Assembly: GCA_964596165.1 (NCBI GenBank)
Contig: CAZQTW010000024.1
Location: 1-64,000 of the forward strand
Direction: 5' to 3'
Source of the DNA: CAYUQT01 sp964596165
GTDB taxonomy: Bacteria; Planctomycetota; Phycisphaerae; UBA1845; JAFGLZ01
DNA: 64,000 nt
Made by a program: the position numbers and the translations under genes. Numbering within the stretch: position 1 is the first letter of the stretch; the number at the start of each line of letters is the position of its first letter. The notes beneath the pieces were generated by a model, which did not search any database, was not told the origin of the DNA, and saw nothing but the letters and a program-made list of their open reading frames with translations. Positions 43,233 to 51,927 of the stretch are shown piece after piece.

Positions 43233-44792
43233 ATGGTTGAGCCTTCGGTTGACAACCTCGATTCCGGCAGCAGCGCCTTCAAGTCAGATATATCACCTTC
43301 CGGCTCGTCTTTCGTGAGCGCGAACGAATCGGTGCAGTCCACGTCCAAGCGGTTGTCCCTGTCGGCGTGCGTCGGCATCGTACTCGTATTGGGTCTGTCC
43401 GTGGTCTTCTGGAATCTTCGTCAATGGCCATTGGCGAACTGGGATGAGGCCTGGTACGCAAAGATCGCGCTAGACATGGCTCGCGAGGGGAGATGGCTCT
43501 CTTACGACATGGACGGCGACATGGGCGGCGTGGCACTGAAACCGCCACTGTGTTACTGGGCGATGGTTGTTGCGTTCAAGTGCCTTGGACCCACGGTCTT
43601 GGCCGTACGCTTGTTCTCCGCAACCTGCTATGTTCTGTTGGTGGTCAGTGTCACGGTCTTCTGCCACCGCAACCTGAGCTCGGCCGTTGCACTTCTGGCC
43701 GCCTTCTTTCTGCTGGCCGATCGACAGCTTCTCTTCAACCACTGTGCCCGATCGGGAGACATGGACGCTCCACTCATGCTCAGTCTGACGCTGGTCATGT
43801 TCGGCATATGGCGGATTCGAACGCGGACAGAGGTCCTATGGGGGTTGCCCGCATGGGCGTGTGCGCCGCTCATCAAGGGACTGGCCGCTCTTCAGATCGT
43901 GCCGGCCGCTCTTGCATGGTTCTGTCTGACGCGTCGGTGGCGGCTCGTCCCTTGGTGGCTGTTCGTCGTGATGGTCGGGTTGGTGCCCTTGACGGTCTTC
44001 ATGGTCTTGCGGGAATCCCGGCAACCGGGAGTGGTTCAACGATTTCTATTCGACGACTCATGGCAGCGCCTGACATCGGAATTTGACGCACCGAGTGGAA
44101 CCTCGCTCCTCTATCTCCGAAGAGGCCTCCGCGCTTCCTGGCCCGCGCTGATCGGTTTGGCTCTGGCGGTGCTGCTCGCGGGGAAACGCCTTCGACTAAG
44201 CAGTCAACTCGCCGAACCGGCGGATTCGTGGGATATGTTGACATTCTTGCTGCTGTGGTGTTTGGTTCCCGTAGCGATGTTCTCCGCCGCGCAGACGAAG
44301 CACACGTGGTACATCTACCCTTCGTTTGCTCCCGGCTACATCCTTGTCGCGTGGCTGACCGTCGCGGGTCTATCCGCGCTCGAGCCTCGCCGGCGGAAGC
44401 TGTCCGCTTTGGCGATTTCGGTCCTTCTCGCGGCCGGCATGGGCGTGCCGACGCTTTGGAAGACCTTCCGCGTTTCCTCGCATGCTCGCCAACGAAACCA
44501 CGAGCTCGACCGGCTGATCACCACCATCAGAAGCACGAGCGGAAAAGAGCCCCTGATCGTCTATCGGCCGGAGCCCCGAATACGGTTCTTGTTGACCCGC
44601 GAACGGATTCGGTACTCGCCGGCCAATAGTGAGGCGGACATCATCACTCTGGTTCAACAGAAGCTTCCGCAGACCCTTCTGCTGTACGACTGGTTGCAGC
44701 GGCCGAGGATCCAGTCGATCCTTTCGGGAAGGGCAAGAACCCCGCTGGCGGAACTGCCTGTGCTGGAATTGGATCTTACACGTGTGGAGTAG
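43233..44792 (+). CDS. GT39/ArnT-like glycosyltransferase, 519 aa
   Basis: An integral membrane protein with about 11 helices. The PMT/ArnT signature is present: the first extracytoplasmic loop NWDEAWYAKIALDM holds the catalytic Asp-Glu, followed by GVALKPPLCYWAMV, and TKHTWYIYPSFAPGYIL lies in the second half. It transfers a sugar from a polyprenyl phosphate carrier to an acceptor such as lipid A or protein. The ATG at 43233 begins a hydrophilic 40-residue tail. A small hairpin at 44809-44825 follows the stop. Confidence 0.85.
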   Translation: MVEPSVDNLDSGSSAFKSDISPSGSSFVSANESVQSTSKRLSLSACVGIVLVLGLSVVFWNLRQWPLANWDEAWYAKIALDMAREGRWLSYDMDGDMGGVALKPPLCYWAMVVAFKCLGPTVLAVRLFSATCYVLLVVSVTVFCHRNLSSAVALLAAFFLLADRQLLFNHCARSGDMDAPLMLSLTLVMFGIWRIRTRTEVLWGLPAWACAPLIKGLAALQIVPAALAWFCLTRRWRLVPWWLFVVMVGLVPLTVFMVLRESRQPGVVQRFLFDDSWQRLTSEFDAPSGTSLLYLRRGLRASWPALIGLALAVLLAGKRLRLSSQLAEPADSWDMLTFLLLWCLVPVAMFSAAQTKHTWYIYPSFAPGYILVAWLTVAGLSALEPRRRKLSALAISVLLAAGMGVPTLWKTFRVSSHARQRNHELDRLITTIRSTSGKEPLIVYRPEPRIRFLLTRERIRYSPANSEADIITLVQQKLPQTLLLYDWLQRPRIQSILSGRARTPLAELPVLELDLTRVE

Positions 44793-44906
44793 ACTCGCGA
44801 ACGTCGCACGGAAGTTTCGCTTCCGCCGGCAGGTTGTTCCACAGTCGGAGTATTTGTAAAGTAGATGGTGTACCTGGGATTCCGTGTTGGGTGGGTAAGA
44901 CCGAAG

Positions 44907-45851
44907 ATGGCGACACTTCCGAAGACGAAGCGCATGAGGCTTCTCGATGCGATCGGCAATACGCCGATGGTGGAATTACAGAGCGTTTGGAGTACGTCCG
45001 CCACCGGCGTGCGCATTCTGTGTAAGCTCGAGGGCAACAATCCGGGGGGATCGGTGAAAGACCGGCCGGCGTTGTACATGATTGAGCATGCCGAGGCATC
45101 CGGTGAGCTGACCCATGAGAAGATCATTCTCGAGCCGACCTCCGGCAATACGGGGATCGGCTTGGCCATGGTGGCCGCCGCCAAGGGATACCGCGTTCGC
45201 CTGTGCATGCCGGCCTGCGTGAGTCAGGAACGGCGAGCGATACTCACCGCCTTCGGCGCCGAGGTCGATATTACGCCGGCCTGCGCGAAGACCGACGGGG
45301 CGATCCATCGCGCCATCCACATTCATGAGGCCGAGCCCGACTTGTATTACTTGCTCAATCAATTCGACAATCCGGCCAACCCGCTGAGCCACTATGAAAC
45401 GACGGCGCCCGAGATTCTGCGGGATACGGAGGGAGACCTGACGGCCTTCGTTGCGGGGCTGGGCACGAGCGGCACGCTGATGGGCTGTGGCCGTCGATTC
45501 CGCGAGGGCGGAAACGAAATCAAGGTCGTGGCCGTGGAACCGACGACCGGCCATACGATCCAAGGGCTGAAGAATCTGACCGAGTCGATGGTCCCGGGCA
45601 TCTTCGATCGATCGCTGATTGATGAGGTCCTGACGTGCCGAGATGAAGATGCCTTCGAAACGATGAGCGACCTGATGCACCGGGAGGGCATCTTCTGCGG
45701 ACTCAGCAGCGGCGCGGCCGTGTGGGGGGCGATGCGGGTCGCCCGCGACTTGCCGAGGGGCTCCACGGTGGCGTGTATCCTTCCCGACCGGGGCGACCGT
45801 TACTTGTCAACGGAGGCCTTTCGATCGTTCTGTGCGGAGTGTCCGCCATAG
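44907..45851 (+). CDS. cysK: Cysteine synthase family PLP enzyme, 314 aa
   Basis: All O-acetylserine sulfhydrylase motifs are present: the PLP Lys in GGSVKDRPA (Lys51), TSGNTGIGLAMVAA substrate loop, GLGTSGTLMG phosphate loop and GLSSGAAVWGA. It joins O-acetylserine and sulfide to cysteine, or belongs to the CysM/cystathionine-beta-synthase branch, which sequence alone does not settle. The ATG at 44907 opens just ahead of RLLDAIGNTPMV; an ATG at 44865 has a GGAG but too far away. It stands alone between two unlinked genes. Confidence 0.88.
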   Translation: MATLPKTKRMRLLDAIGNTPMVELQSVWSTSATGVRILCKLEGNNPGGSVKDRPALYMIEHAEASGELTHEKIILEPTSGNTGIGLAMVAAAKGYRVRLCMPACVSQERRAILTAFGAEVDITPACAKTDGAIHRAIHIHEAEPDLYYLLNQFDNPANPLSHYETTAPEILRDTEGDLTAFVAGLGTSGTLMGCGRRFREGGNEIKVVAVEPTTGHTIQGLKNLTESMVPGIFDRSLIDEVLTCRDEDAFETMSDLMHREGIFCGLSSGAAVWGAMRVARDLPRGSTVACILPDRGDRYLSTEAFRSFCAECPP

Positions 45852-45978
45852 TGCTTTCCAGGACCTTTGACGGACCTCACGAACGCGATCAGAACGCCAT
45901 GTTTGTGCACGGGTATCGTCGGGACAGGGAAGGGCCCACGACATACCGTGGAGGAAGGGGGATGGCCTTCGCATCCGG

Positions 45979-46941
45979 TCAGGAGGTAGCCAGGCTTTGT
46001 CCCACGCGATCGCGGAGAAAGCGGTTGACCTGCCGTAGCGTGGGAAGCGGGGCTCGACAACTCAGCGCCGTGCAGCAGATCGCCGCCGTGGCGGAAGCGA
46101 AACGCATGGCCCGGGGCAGCGACCACCCTCTCAGGGCGGCAAAGGCGATCGCGCCGTGGTAGGCATCGCCCGCTCCCACCGTGTCCACGACGTCCACATT
46201 GAACGCCGGCTGGCGGTAGATTCGACCTTGGGCGACACCGATGGAGCCGTACTCTCCCAGCGTGACTCCTGCCCAGCGAGGGCCCATCTTTGCCAGTTCC
46301 ATGGCGGCCGCTTCAAAACGGCGGTGTCCAAAGAACGCCTCCACGAACTCCACGGGCGCAAACACGATATCGCTGTTCCGAATCAGACCTTCGGCATTCT
46401 TGTCGAGATAGGTGATGTCCAATGAGGCGATCACGCCGGCTCGCCGGGCGCGGCGCAACGCCGGGACCGCCAACTCCGGGAAAAACCCGTCCAAGTGCAA
46501 CAGCCGGCTTCTTTGCAGGACAGACCAGAAGTCGGGTCCCAACTGCCGGGGAGTCAACCGGAGGCGTTGAAGCTTGCGAGCCAGAAGTGTCTTTTGGTCG
46601 GTGCCCGCAACCGAGATGTTCAGGCTGATCTGAGTCCGTCCCCCGCGGGCCAAGCGAACAAATCGAACGTCCACGCCTTCTCGGATCAGGTCGTCGCGAA
46701 GAAACCGTCCGGGATCATCTTGACCGACGCACGTCGCCATGGCGCATCTCATCCCCAGACGTTGCATGGTGATAATGGCATTGGAGCACATCCCGCCGCC
46801 CGCGGGTGTGTATTGGAGGAGATTGCCGCGATCGCCTTCCGGCCAACGCTCGATCACGGCGGCCAGGTCGTAGCAGGTGAGGCCGATGCCTATCGCGTCA
46901 AACGCCCGTGTGCTGTTCTTCCGTGAGTTGTGCGAAGCCAT
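45979..46941 (-). CDS. PfkB/ribokinase family carbohydrate kinase, 320 aa
   Basis: The family signatures are present: an N-terminal GG-type loop (TPAGGGMCSNAI) and the C-terminal DTVGAGDAYHGA box with the catalytic Asp in GAGD. It phosphorylates a sugar or nucleoside with ATP; the substrate is not clear. Cysteines are unusually frequent near the C-terminus (AAICCTALSC). It lies downstream of the WecA-like gene on the same strand (47-base gap). Confidence 0.85.
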   Translation of the reverse strand: MASHNSRKNSTRAFDAIGIGLTCYDLAAVIERWPEGDRGNLLQYTPAGGGMCSNAIITMQRLGMRCAMATCVGQDDPGRFLRDDLIREGVDVRFVRLARGGRTQISLNISVAGTDQKTLLARKLQRLRLTPRQLGPDFWSVLQRSRLLHLDGFFPELAVPALRRARRAGVIASLDITYLDKNAEGLIRNSDIVFAPVEFVEAFFGHRRFEAAAMELAKMGPRWAGVTLGEYGSIGVAQGRIYRQPAFNVDVVDTVGAGDAYHGAIAFAALRGWSLPRAMRFASATAAICCTALSCRAPLPTLRQVNRFLRDRVGQSLATS

Positions 46942-46988
46942 GAGCTCGGTTGGCGCTCCTTCCTCGGTGCGGTGGAAACATCGGCGGC

Positions 46989-48251
46989 TCAGCTTGACGG
47001 TGAGCCTCTTGCGTCATCGGACTCACCATTGTCATCGTGAGCGATCTTCGATTTAGGCAATTGCCGAATGCTGGCGTCGGAGATGCGGTCGACCGGACCA
47101 AAGCGATGAAGCCCGAAACGCGTCGTGAGCAACGCGATGATGCCGACCACGAACAGGATGAGGACGGTTCCATACCTTATGCGGACTGTGGTGAACATCA
47201 ATCCCGTCAAGGCGAACAAGGAGGCGAGTACATACAGGAGGGCGACGGCCTGGCGCACGGACAGCCCCCGCCGAATCAATTGGTGATGTAGATGATCGGC
47301 GTCCGGCGCCATGAGACTCCTTCCGGCGGACACGCGTCTGATGATGGCCAAGGTCGTATCCATGGCGGGCAAACCGAACACCACAATCGCCGCATAGAAC
47401 CATCGCAGGTTGAGCGCGTTCTCGCCAAGAAGAAGAAACAGTGCCGCCAGAACGAAGCCCAGTAACATGCTCCCGGCGTCTCCCATGAAGATGGATGCGG
47501 GATTGAAGTTGTAGGGCAAGAAACCGAGGATGGCCCCGAGGATGGCCATGCACACGATCATCCGCGTCGGATCGTAGACGCTGTCCAGGCCGACCTGGGC
47601 CAGCCTCAGTACAAGCACGGTGAGCGCGGACACCATGATGACAATCACGCCGGAACACAATCCGTCCAGGCCGTCCAGCAGGTTTACGGAGTTGCACACC
47701 CCGAGGACAACCATGACGCTGAAGGCCGCGGAGGTGGCCGTGGTGAGCTTGGGCGACAAGACGATGCCAAGCGGATGGAGCAGCAAGTGCGAGATCTGAA
47801 GTCCCACGCCGGAAAAGATGAGTGCGTACGCGGCCAACAACTGCCCGCAGATCTTGAATGCCGGGCGGAGATCGGTCAGGTCGTCGATCAGGCCGACGCT
47901 TGCGGCAATCGTCGCCCCGACGACGACACCGAGTATGGGGGCCTTTGATCCGGGTTCCGTGAGAAAGGTCAGGCTGCCCACGACCACGGCCACCAGCCAG
48001 CCCGCCAGGATAGCCAGTCCGCCGAGATACGGTGTAGGTGCCTTATGGACCTTTCGACCCGAAGGACGGTCCACGATGTCCAGTGCAGAGGCGATTCTTG
48101 CGAACACAGGCGTGCAGGCCAGCGAGATCGCCATGGCCACCAGAAACACCCAGAAGTAGTCGCTCAAGACTTGCCCGGCGGTTTTGGGCGACAGCAACGG
48201 ACCGCCGTCCAAGTGAAGGGCCGCCAAGCATAGCGGTAAGTTCATGATCAT
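46989..48251 (-). CDS. WecA/TagO/MraY-type undecaprenyl-phosphate sugar-phosphotransferase, 420 aa
   Basis: A polytopic protein (about 11 helices) with the MraY/WecA motifs: VGLIDDLTDLRP (Asp-Asp, magnesium), NSVNLLDGLDGL, FMGDAGSMLLGF and the C-terminal DADHLHHQLIRRGL cytoplasmic loop, which points to the WecA branch. It moves a HexNAc-1-phosphate from UDP to undecaprenyl phosphate, starting O-antigen or other surface glycan synthesis. The start at 48251 (ATG ATC ATG) has only a weak GAGCG site. The GT39 gene at 43233 could use such lipid-linked sugars. Confidence 0.88.
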   Translation of the reverse strand: MIMNLPLCLAALHLDGGPLLSPKTAGQVLSDYFWVFLVAMAISLACTPVFARIASALDIVDRPSGRKVHKAPTPYLGGLAILAGWLVAVVVGSLTFLTEPGSKAPILGVVVGATIAASVGLIDDLTDLRPAFKICGQLLAAYALIFSGVGLQISHLLLHPLGIVLSPKLTTATSAAFSVMVVLGVCNSVNLLDGLDGLCSGVIVIMVSALTVLVLRLAQVGLDSVYDPTRMIVCMAILGAILGFLPYNFNPASIFMGDAGSMLLGFVLAALFLLLGENALNLRWFYAAIVVFGLPAMDTTLAIIRRVSAGRSLMAPDADHLHHQLIRRGLSVRQAVALLYVLASLFALTGLMFTTVRIRYGTVLILFVVGIIALLTTRFGLHRFGPVDRISDASIRQLPKSKIAHDDNGESDDARGSPSS

Positions 48252-48382
48252 TAATGGTTTACGCTCGCAAACGCCGAACTATTCATCCGTTCCCAATGTC
48301 ACAGTACGACATTCCATGATGATTGGCAACGACCTCGGGGACGAACGGTCCAGCGATCTCCCGGCCGGGATCGATCCTAATC

Positions 48383-49384
48383 CTACGGCCGACGGGCCAC
48401 AACCAGAGCATCCATGCCCGTGCCTTCTCGAAGCAGCTCGACCTCTGCAAACCCCGATGCCCCCAAGTCCGCGCGGATCTCCGACAGACTATAGGTCCCT
48501 CCCCCTTCCGTGTTCACAAGCATGTTGATCGAGAAGAGGGCCCCACCTACAGGCCGCGTGTGGGCATCGTTCATGACAAAATCCCGAATGACGATTGTCC
48601 CGCCGGGCTCCATGGCCGCGAAGCACTTTGCGTAGAGACTGCGGTTCTGTGATGGGCTGTTTTGGTGAATGATGGCCGAGAGCAACACCAGGTCGTGACC
48701 GCCGGGCAGGGGGTCTTTGTAGAAATCTCCCTCTACCAGATCGACACGATCCAACAGCCCTTCGGACGTCAACCGTTCTCGCGCCATTTCGACAACCATC
48801 GGCAGATCAAAGAGAGTGACTCGGAGGTCGGGTGCCGATCGTAACATCGCGACGGTATATGTTCCGGACGCTCCGCCCACATCCAATGCCCGCCGGAATC
48901 GATGAAGTCCGAGGGCGGAGACAATCCCTTCAGCCATTCCACGTCCGACGACGTGCATTGCCTGGATGAAGGATCGGTAGTGCTCGTTGCTCTGCTGCAT
49001 TCGCTCGAGACCGGTCTCCGGGTTCGAGCGCCCCTTACGAACGATTTCGGCCAGCCGGTCCCAATGGTGAGCGCAGTAGGCCGAATGCCGGATCATGGAC
49101 AACACGCTCGATTCGCCGGTGCTCGACAGCAAGGGGAACAGCTTCGGCGGAACGGCATAGTGTTGATCGGACTTGATGAGCAGTCCCATTGCGGCCAGAG
49201 CATCCAGGAGCACCTCGGTTCCGCGCGAATCGGAACCCAATGCCCCCGCGATTTCCCGGACCGTTCGCCCGCCGGTTCCGACGGCGTCGAACAGGTTCAG
49301 TTCCGCGGCGGCCAGTAACGGCTGGCTCTCCTGAAACCCACGAGCCTTCTCAAGGATCGATTGGGCGGTCCACGTCCCGTCCAT
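48383..49384 (-). CDS. SAM-dependent O-methyltransferase, 333 aa
   Basis: An N-terminal winged-helix dimerisation domain (AAAELNLFDAVGTGGRTVREIAGAL) precedes a Rossmann methyltransferase domain with motif I ALDVGGASGTYTVAML and the DLPMVVEMARERL and LSAIIHQNS segments. This is the layout of acetylserotonin or caffeate O-methyltransferase-like enzymes in secondary metabolism. The start at 49384 has GGGGAG before it. The adenosylhomocysteinase gene next to it would remove its by-product S-adenosylhomocysteine. Confidence 0.85.
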   Translation of the reverse strand: MDGTWTAQSILEKARGFQESQPLLAAAELNLFDAVGTGGRTVREIAGALGSDSRGTEVLLDALAAMGLLIKSDQHYAVPPKLFPLLSSTGESSVLSMIRHSAYCAHHWDRLAEIVRKGRSNPETGLERMQQSNEHYRSFIQAMHVVGRGMAEGIVSALGLHRFRRALDVGGASGTYTVAMLRSAPDLRVTLFDLPMVVEMARERLTSEGLLDRVDLVEGDFYKDPLPGGHDLVLLSAIIHQNSPSQNRSLYAKCFAAMEPGGTIVIRDFVMNDAHTRPVGGALFSINMLVNTEGGGTYSLSEIRADLGASGFAEVELLREGTGMDALVVARRP

Positions 49385-49441
49385 GTCCGGCGCTCCCCTG
49401 CCTGCTTGCCCGGCCGAAAGCCGCTGCGCGTGCGATGGGGT

Positions 49442-50710
49442 CTACGTTCCCTCACTGCTGCTGGACAGGTACTTCACCTGTTCCGGCGTGAGCGTGTCAA
49501 TCCTGATATTCATCGACTTCAGTTTCAGCTTGGCGACCCACTGCTCGATTTGGACCGGCACGTTGTGGACGCGGACATCGAGTCTCCGTCCGTTCTTCGC
49601 GGCAAATTCGCTGGCGAGGGCCTGAGTGGCGAAGCTCATGTCCATCACGCTGGCCGGGTGCCCCTCGGCGCAGGCGAGGTTGACCAGCCGGCCGTCCGCC
49701 AAGAGGAAGATCCGACGGTTGCCCGGCAGCACGAACTCGTCCACGTTGTTCCGAACGCCGCGATTGATCTTCTTGGCCAATTTCGTCAGCGCCGGAATGT
49801 CCAACTCGACGTCGAAGTGTCCGCTATTGCAGACGATCGCTCCGTCTCTCATTTTGACGAAATGTTCGCGCCGAATGACTTGTTTGTTGCCCGTCACCGT
49901 GATGAAGATCTCGCCGTAGCTCGCGGCCTCGGCCATCGGGGCGACCGTGAAGCCGTCCATGACGGCCTCCAGCGCGCGGAGCGGGTCCGTTTCGGTGATC
50001 GTCACGTTGGCACCCATGCCGCGCGCCCTCGACGCAACGCCCCGACCGCACCAGCCGTAACCCGAAATGACGACCCGTTTGCCCGCCATCAACACGTCCG
50101 TCGCGCGGATGATGCCGTCGACGGTGCTTTGCCCCGTGCCATACCGGTTGTCAAACAGGTGTTTGGTGGCGGCGTCGTTCACGGCGATGACCGGGAACTT
50201 CAGAATGCCCTGCTTCTCCATGGCCCGCAGGCGAATCACACCCGTGGTGGTTTCTTCCATCGAGGCGACGATGTTCTTCGCCTCGGCCTTTCGAACCGTA
50301 TGCAACCGGTTCACAAGGTCGGCTCCGTCGTCCATCGTGATGTTGGGCTGGTGATCGATCGTGGCGTCGAGGTGCTGATAGAAGACCTTGACGCTTTCGC
50401 CGCGGCGCGCGAACGTCGGGATGCCGAAGTCCTTGACCAGGCTGGCGGCGACGTCGTCCTGGGTGCTCAGGGGATTCGAGGCGCATAAGAATACCGAGGC
50501 TCCGCCCGCCTGAAGGGCTCGCACGAGGTTGGCCGTCTCGGCGGTCACGTGCAGACAACAACTCATTCGCATGCCCCGAAGAGGCTTCTCCTTGGCGAAA
50601 CGCTGCCGGACCAATTGCAGAACCGGCATGTCATGGTCGGCCCACAGAATCCGTTTCTTGCCCAAGGGTGCCGCGTTGAGGTTGCTCACGTCGTAGGCAT
50701 TCTTGCCCAT
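49442..50710 (-). CDS. ahcY: Adenosylhomocysteinase, 422 aa
   Basis: The enzyme splits S-adenosylhomocysteine into adenosine and homocysteine with tightly bound NAD. Visible landmarks are LHVTAETANLVRALQAGGA, CASNPLSTQDDVAASL, EETTTGVIRL, NDAATKHLFDNRYGTGQS, the Rossmann VVISGYGWCGRG and GHFDVELD. It ends shortly after the VHNVPVQIEQWVAKLKL segment, lacking the Lys-Tyr-ending tail of the plant/animal type, as in archaeal and Thermotoga enzymes. The ATG at 50710 follows AAGGAAG. Upstream on the same strand are lptFG-like genes. Confidence 0.93.
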   Translation of the reverse strand: MGKNAYDVSNLNAAPLGKKRILWADHDMPVLQLVRQRFAKEKPLRGMRMSCCLHVTAETANLVRALQAGGASVFLCASNPLSTQDDVAASLVKDFGIPTFARRGESVKVFYQHLDATIDHQPNITMDDGADLVNRLHTVRKAEAKNIVASMEETTTGVIRLRAMEKQGILKFPVIAVNDAATKHLFDNRYGTGQSTVDGIIRATDVLMAGKRVVISGYGWCGRGVASRARGMGANVTITETDPLRALEAVMDGFTVAPMAEAASYGEIFITVTGNKQVIRREHFVKMRDGAIVCNSGHFDVELDIPALTKLAKKINRGVRNNVDEFVLPGNRRIFLLADGRLVNLACAEGHPASVMDMSFATQALASEFAAKNGRRLDVRVHNVPVQIEQWVAKLKLKSMNIRIDTLTPEQVKYLSSSSEGT

Positions 50711-50812
50711 TGTCTGGCTTCCTTTCACTTGTCAATACGCCTGTCTGGTTCGAACGTATACATCCCTACGCTTGCCGCGCGACCCGGGTTCGATCGGGCG
50801 GCCGGCGTTGTG

Positions 50813-51907
50813 TCATGTTCTCACTCGATCGAGCAGTACGACCGAGACGGGTCCGAAAACGATCAGCGGCAACCAGGCCGGCAACGCCGGGTGAAAGCTT
50901 GCCCCCAGGACGTTCTGGGTCAGGAAGCTGAAGACAAAGCACGTGCTCGTGACGGCCAGCGACAGTCCCGCGCTGATCAGAACGTTTCTCGGTTCACGAT
51001 TCAAGAAGAAGGGCAGCCCCAGCATGAGGAGGATCATGTTGACGAACGGCTGGGTGAACCGGTTGTGTTTGACTTGCGAAATGGTGGCCGCTCGCGATGC
51101 TTCACGATGTTCGATGGCGTTCAACTGGCGGATGCTCATGAAGTTGATCCACTGGGCCGCTTGACGCAGCATGAGTTCCTTGGGCGTCAGGTCGCTCTCG
51201 TACGTCTCCACCAGATTCTTTCCCAATTCCGCGTCCTGTCCGAAGCCGCCTCCCTGCTCCTCGCTCGCGCCGATCAGGATGCCGCGATGCAGCTCCCAAA
51301 TCCTCTTCTCCTCATTCCACGTCGCTCCGTCGGCCATGATGATTCCCGTCACCATGTTGGCGGGGTCGCGTTTCAGGATCACGACGCGCCGCATCTGCTG
51401 CCTGCGCGGAAAGAACTTGACGGCGGACACCAGGGCGTTGTCCCGATCGGCCACGAACCACACCGCCGCAGGCTTTCGGCCTTCGGCGTCATCGTGGGCC
51501 CGAGCCAGCTTGTCGCCGATGCGCGGAATGATCAATTCCTGGTCGACAATCCACAGGGTGTTCAATGCTAGGCCCACGGCAACCACCGGTACGGCTATTC
51601 GATACAGACTGGTTCCGCTGGCCAGGATCGCCGTCAGTTCATTCGTCCGCTGCATCCGCGCCAGTGTAAACGAGGCCGCCACCAGCGTGATCACGCCGGA
51701 CAATTGGCTGAAATAGAGGAACAGGTTATAGCCGTAGTAACTCAGGATGTTGTTCACAAGGTCGAGGGGAGCCGGCTCGGACTTCGTGAACTCGTCCAGG
51801 TTCACGAACAGGTCGACGATAATGTACAACGACATCAACACGGCCAGGCTGACCAGGTAGTTGATCATGAAGGATCGGATGACGTATCGGTCGAGCACGG
51901 ATAACAT
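50813..51907 (-). CDS. LptF/LptG-family permease, 364 aa
   Basis: Six hydrophobic helices in the LptF/G order: DRYVIRSFMINYLVSLAV at the start, then LVAASFTLARMQRTNELTAILASGTSLYRI (the cytoplasmic coupling helix that contacts LptB), a periplasmic jellyroll domain, and three C-terminal helices. With the adjacent partner it would form the ATP-driven lipopolysaccharide extraction complex of the inner membrane. The start at 51907 has no close ribosome site. No lptB ATPase gene is in the window. Confidence 0.85.
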   Translation of the reverse strand: MLSVLDRYVIRSFMINYLVSLAVLMSLYIIVDLFVNLDEFTKSEPAPLDLVNNILSYYGYNLFLYFSQLSGVITLVAASFTLARMQRTNELTAILASGTSLYRIAVPVVAVGLALNTLWIVDQELIIPRIGDKLARAHDDAEGRKPAAVWFVADRDNALVSAVKFFPRRQQMRRVVILKRDPANMVTGIIMADGATWNEEKRIWELHRGILIGASEEQGGGFGQDAELGKNLVETYESDLTPKELMLRQAAQWINFMSIRQLNAIEHREASRAATISQVKHNRFTQPFVNMILLMLGLPFFLNREPRNVLISAGLSLAVTSTCFVFSFLTQNVLGASFHPALPAWLPLIVFGPVSVVLLDRVRT

Positions 51908-51927
51908 GGCGGAAAACCGATCCTTCC

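Noticed and set aside
50711..50812. SAH riboswitch before ahcY
   Set aside because: The 102-base interval lacks the conserved SAH-riboswitch core and contains only an AAGGAAG ribosome site.
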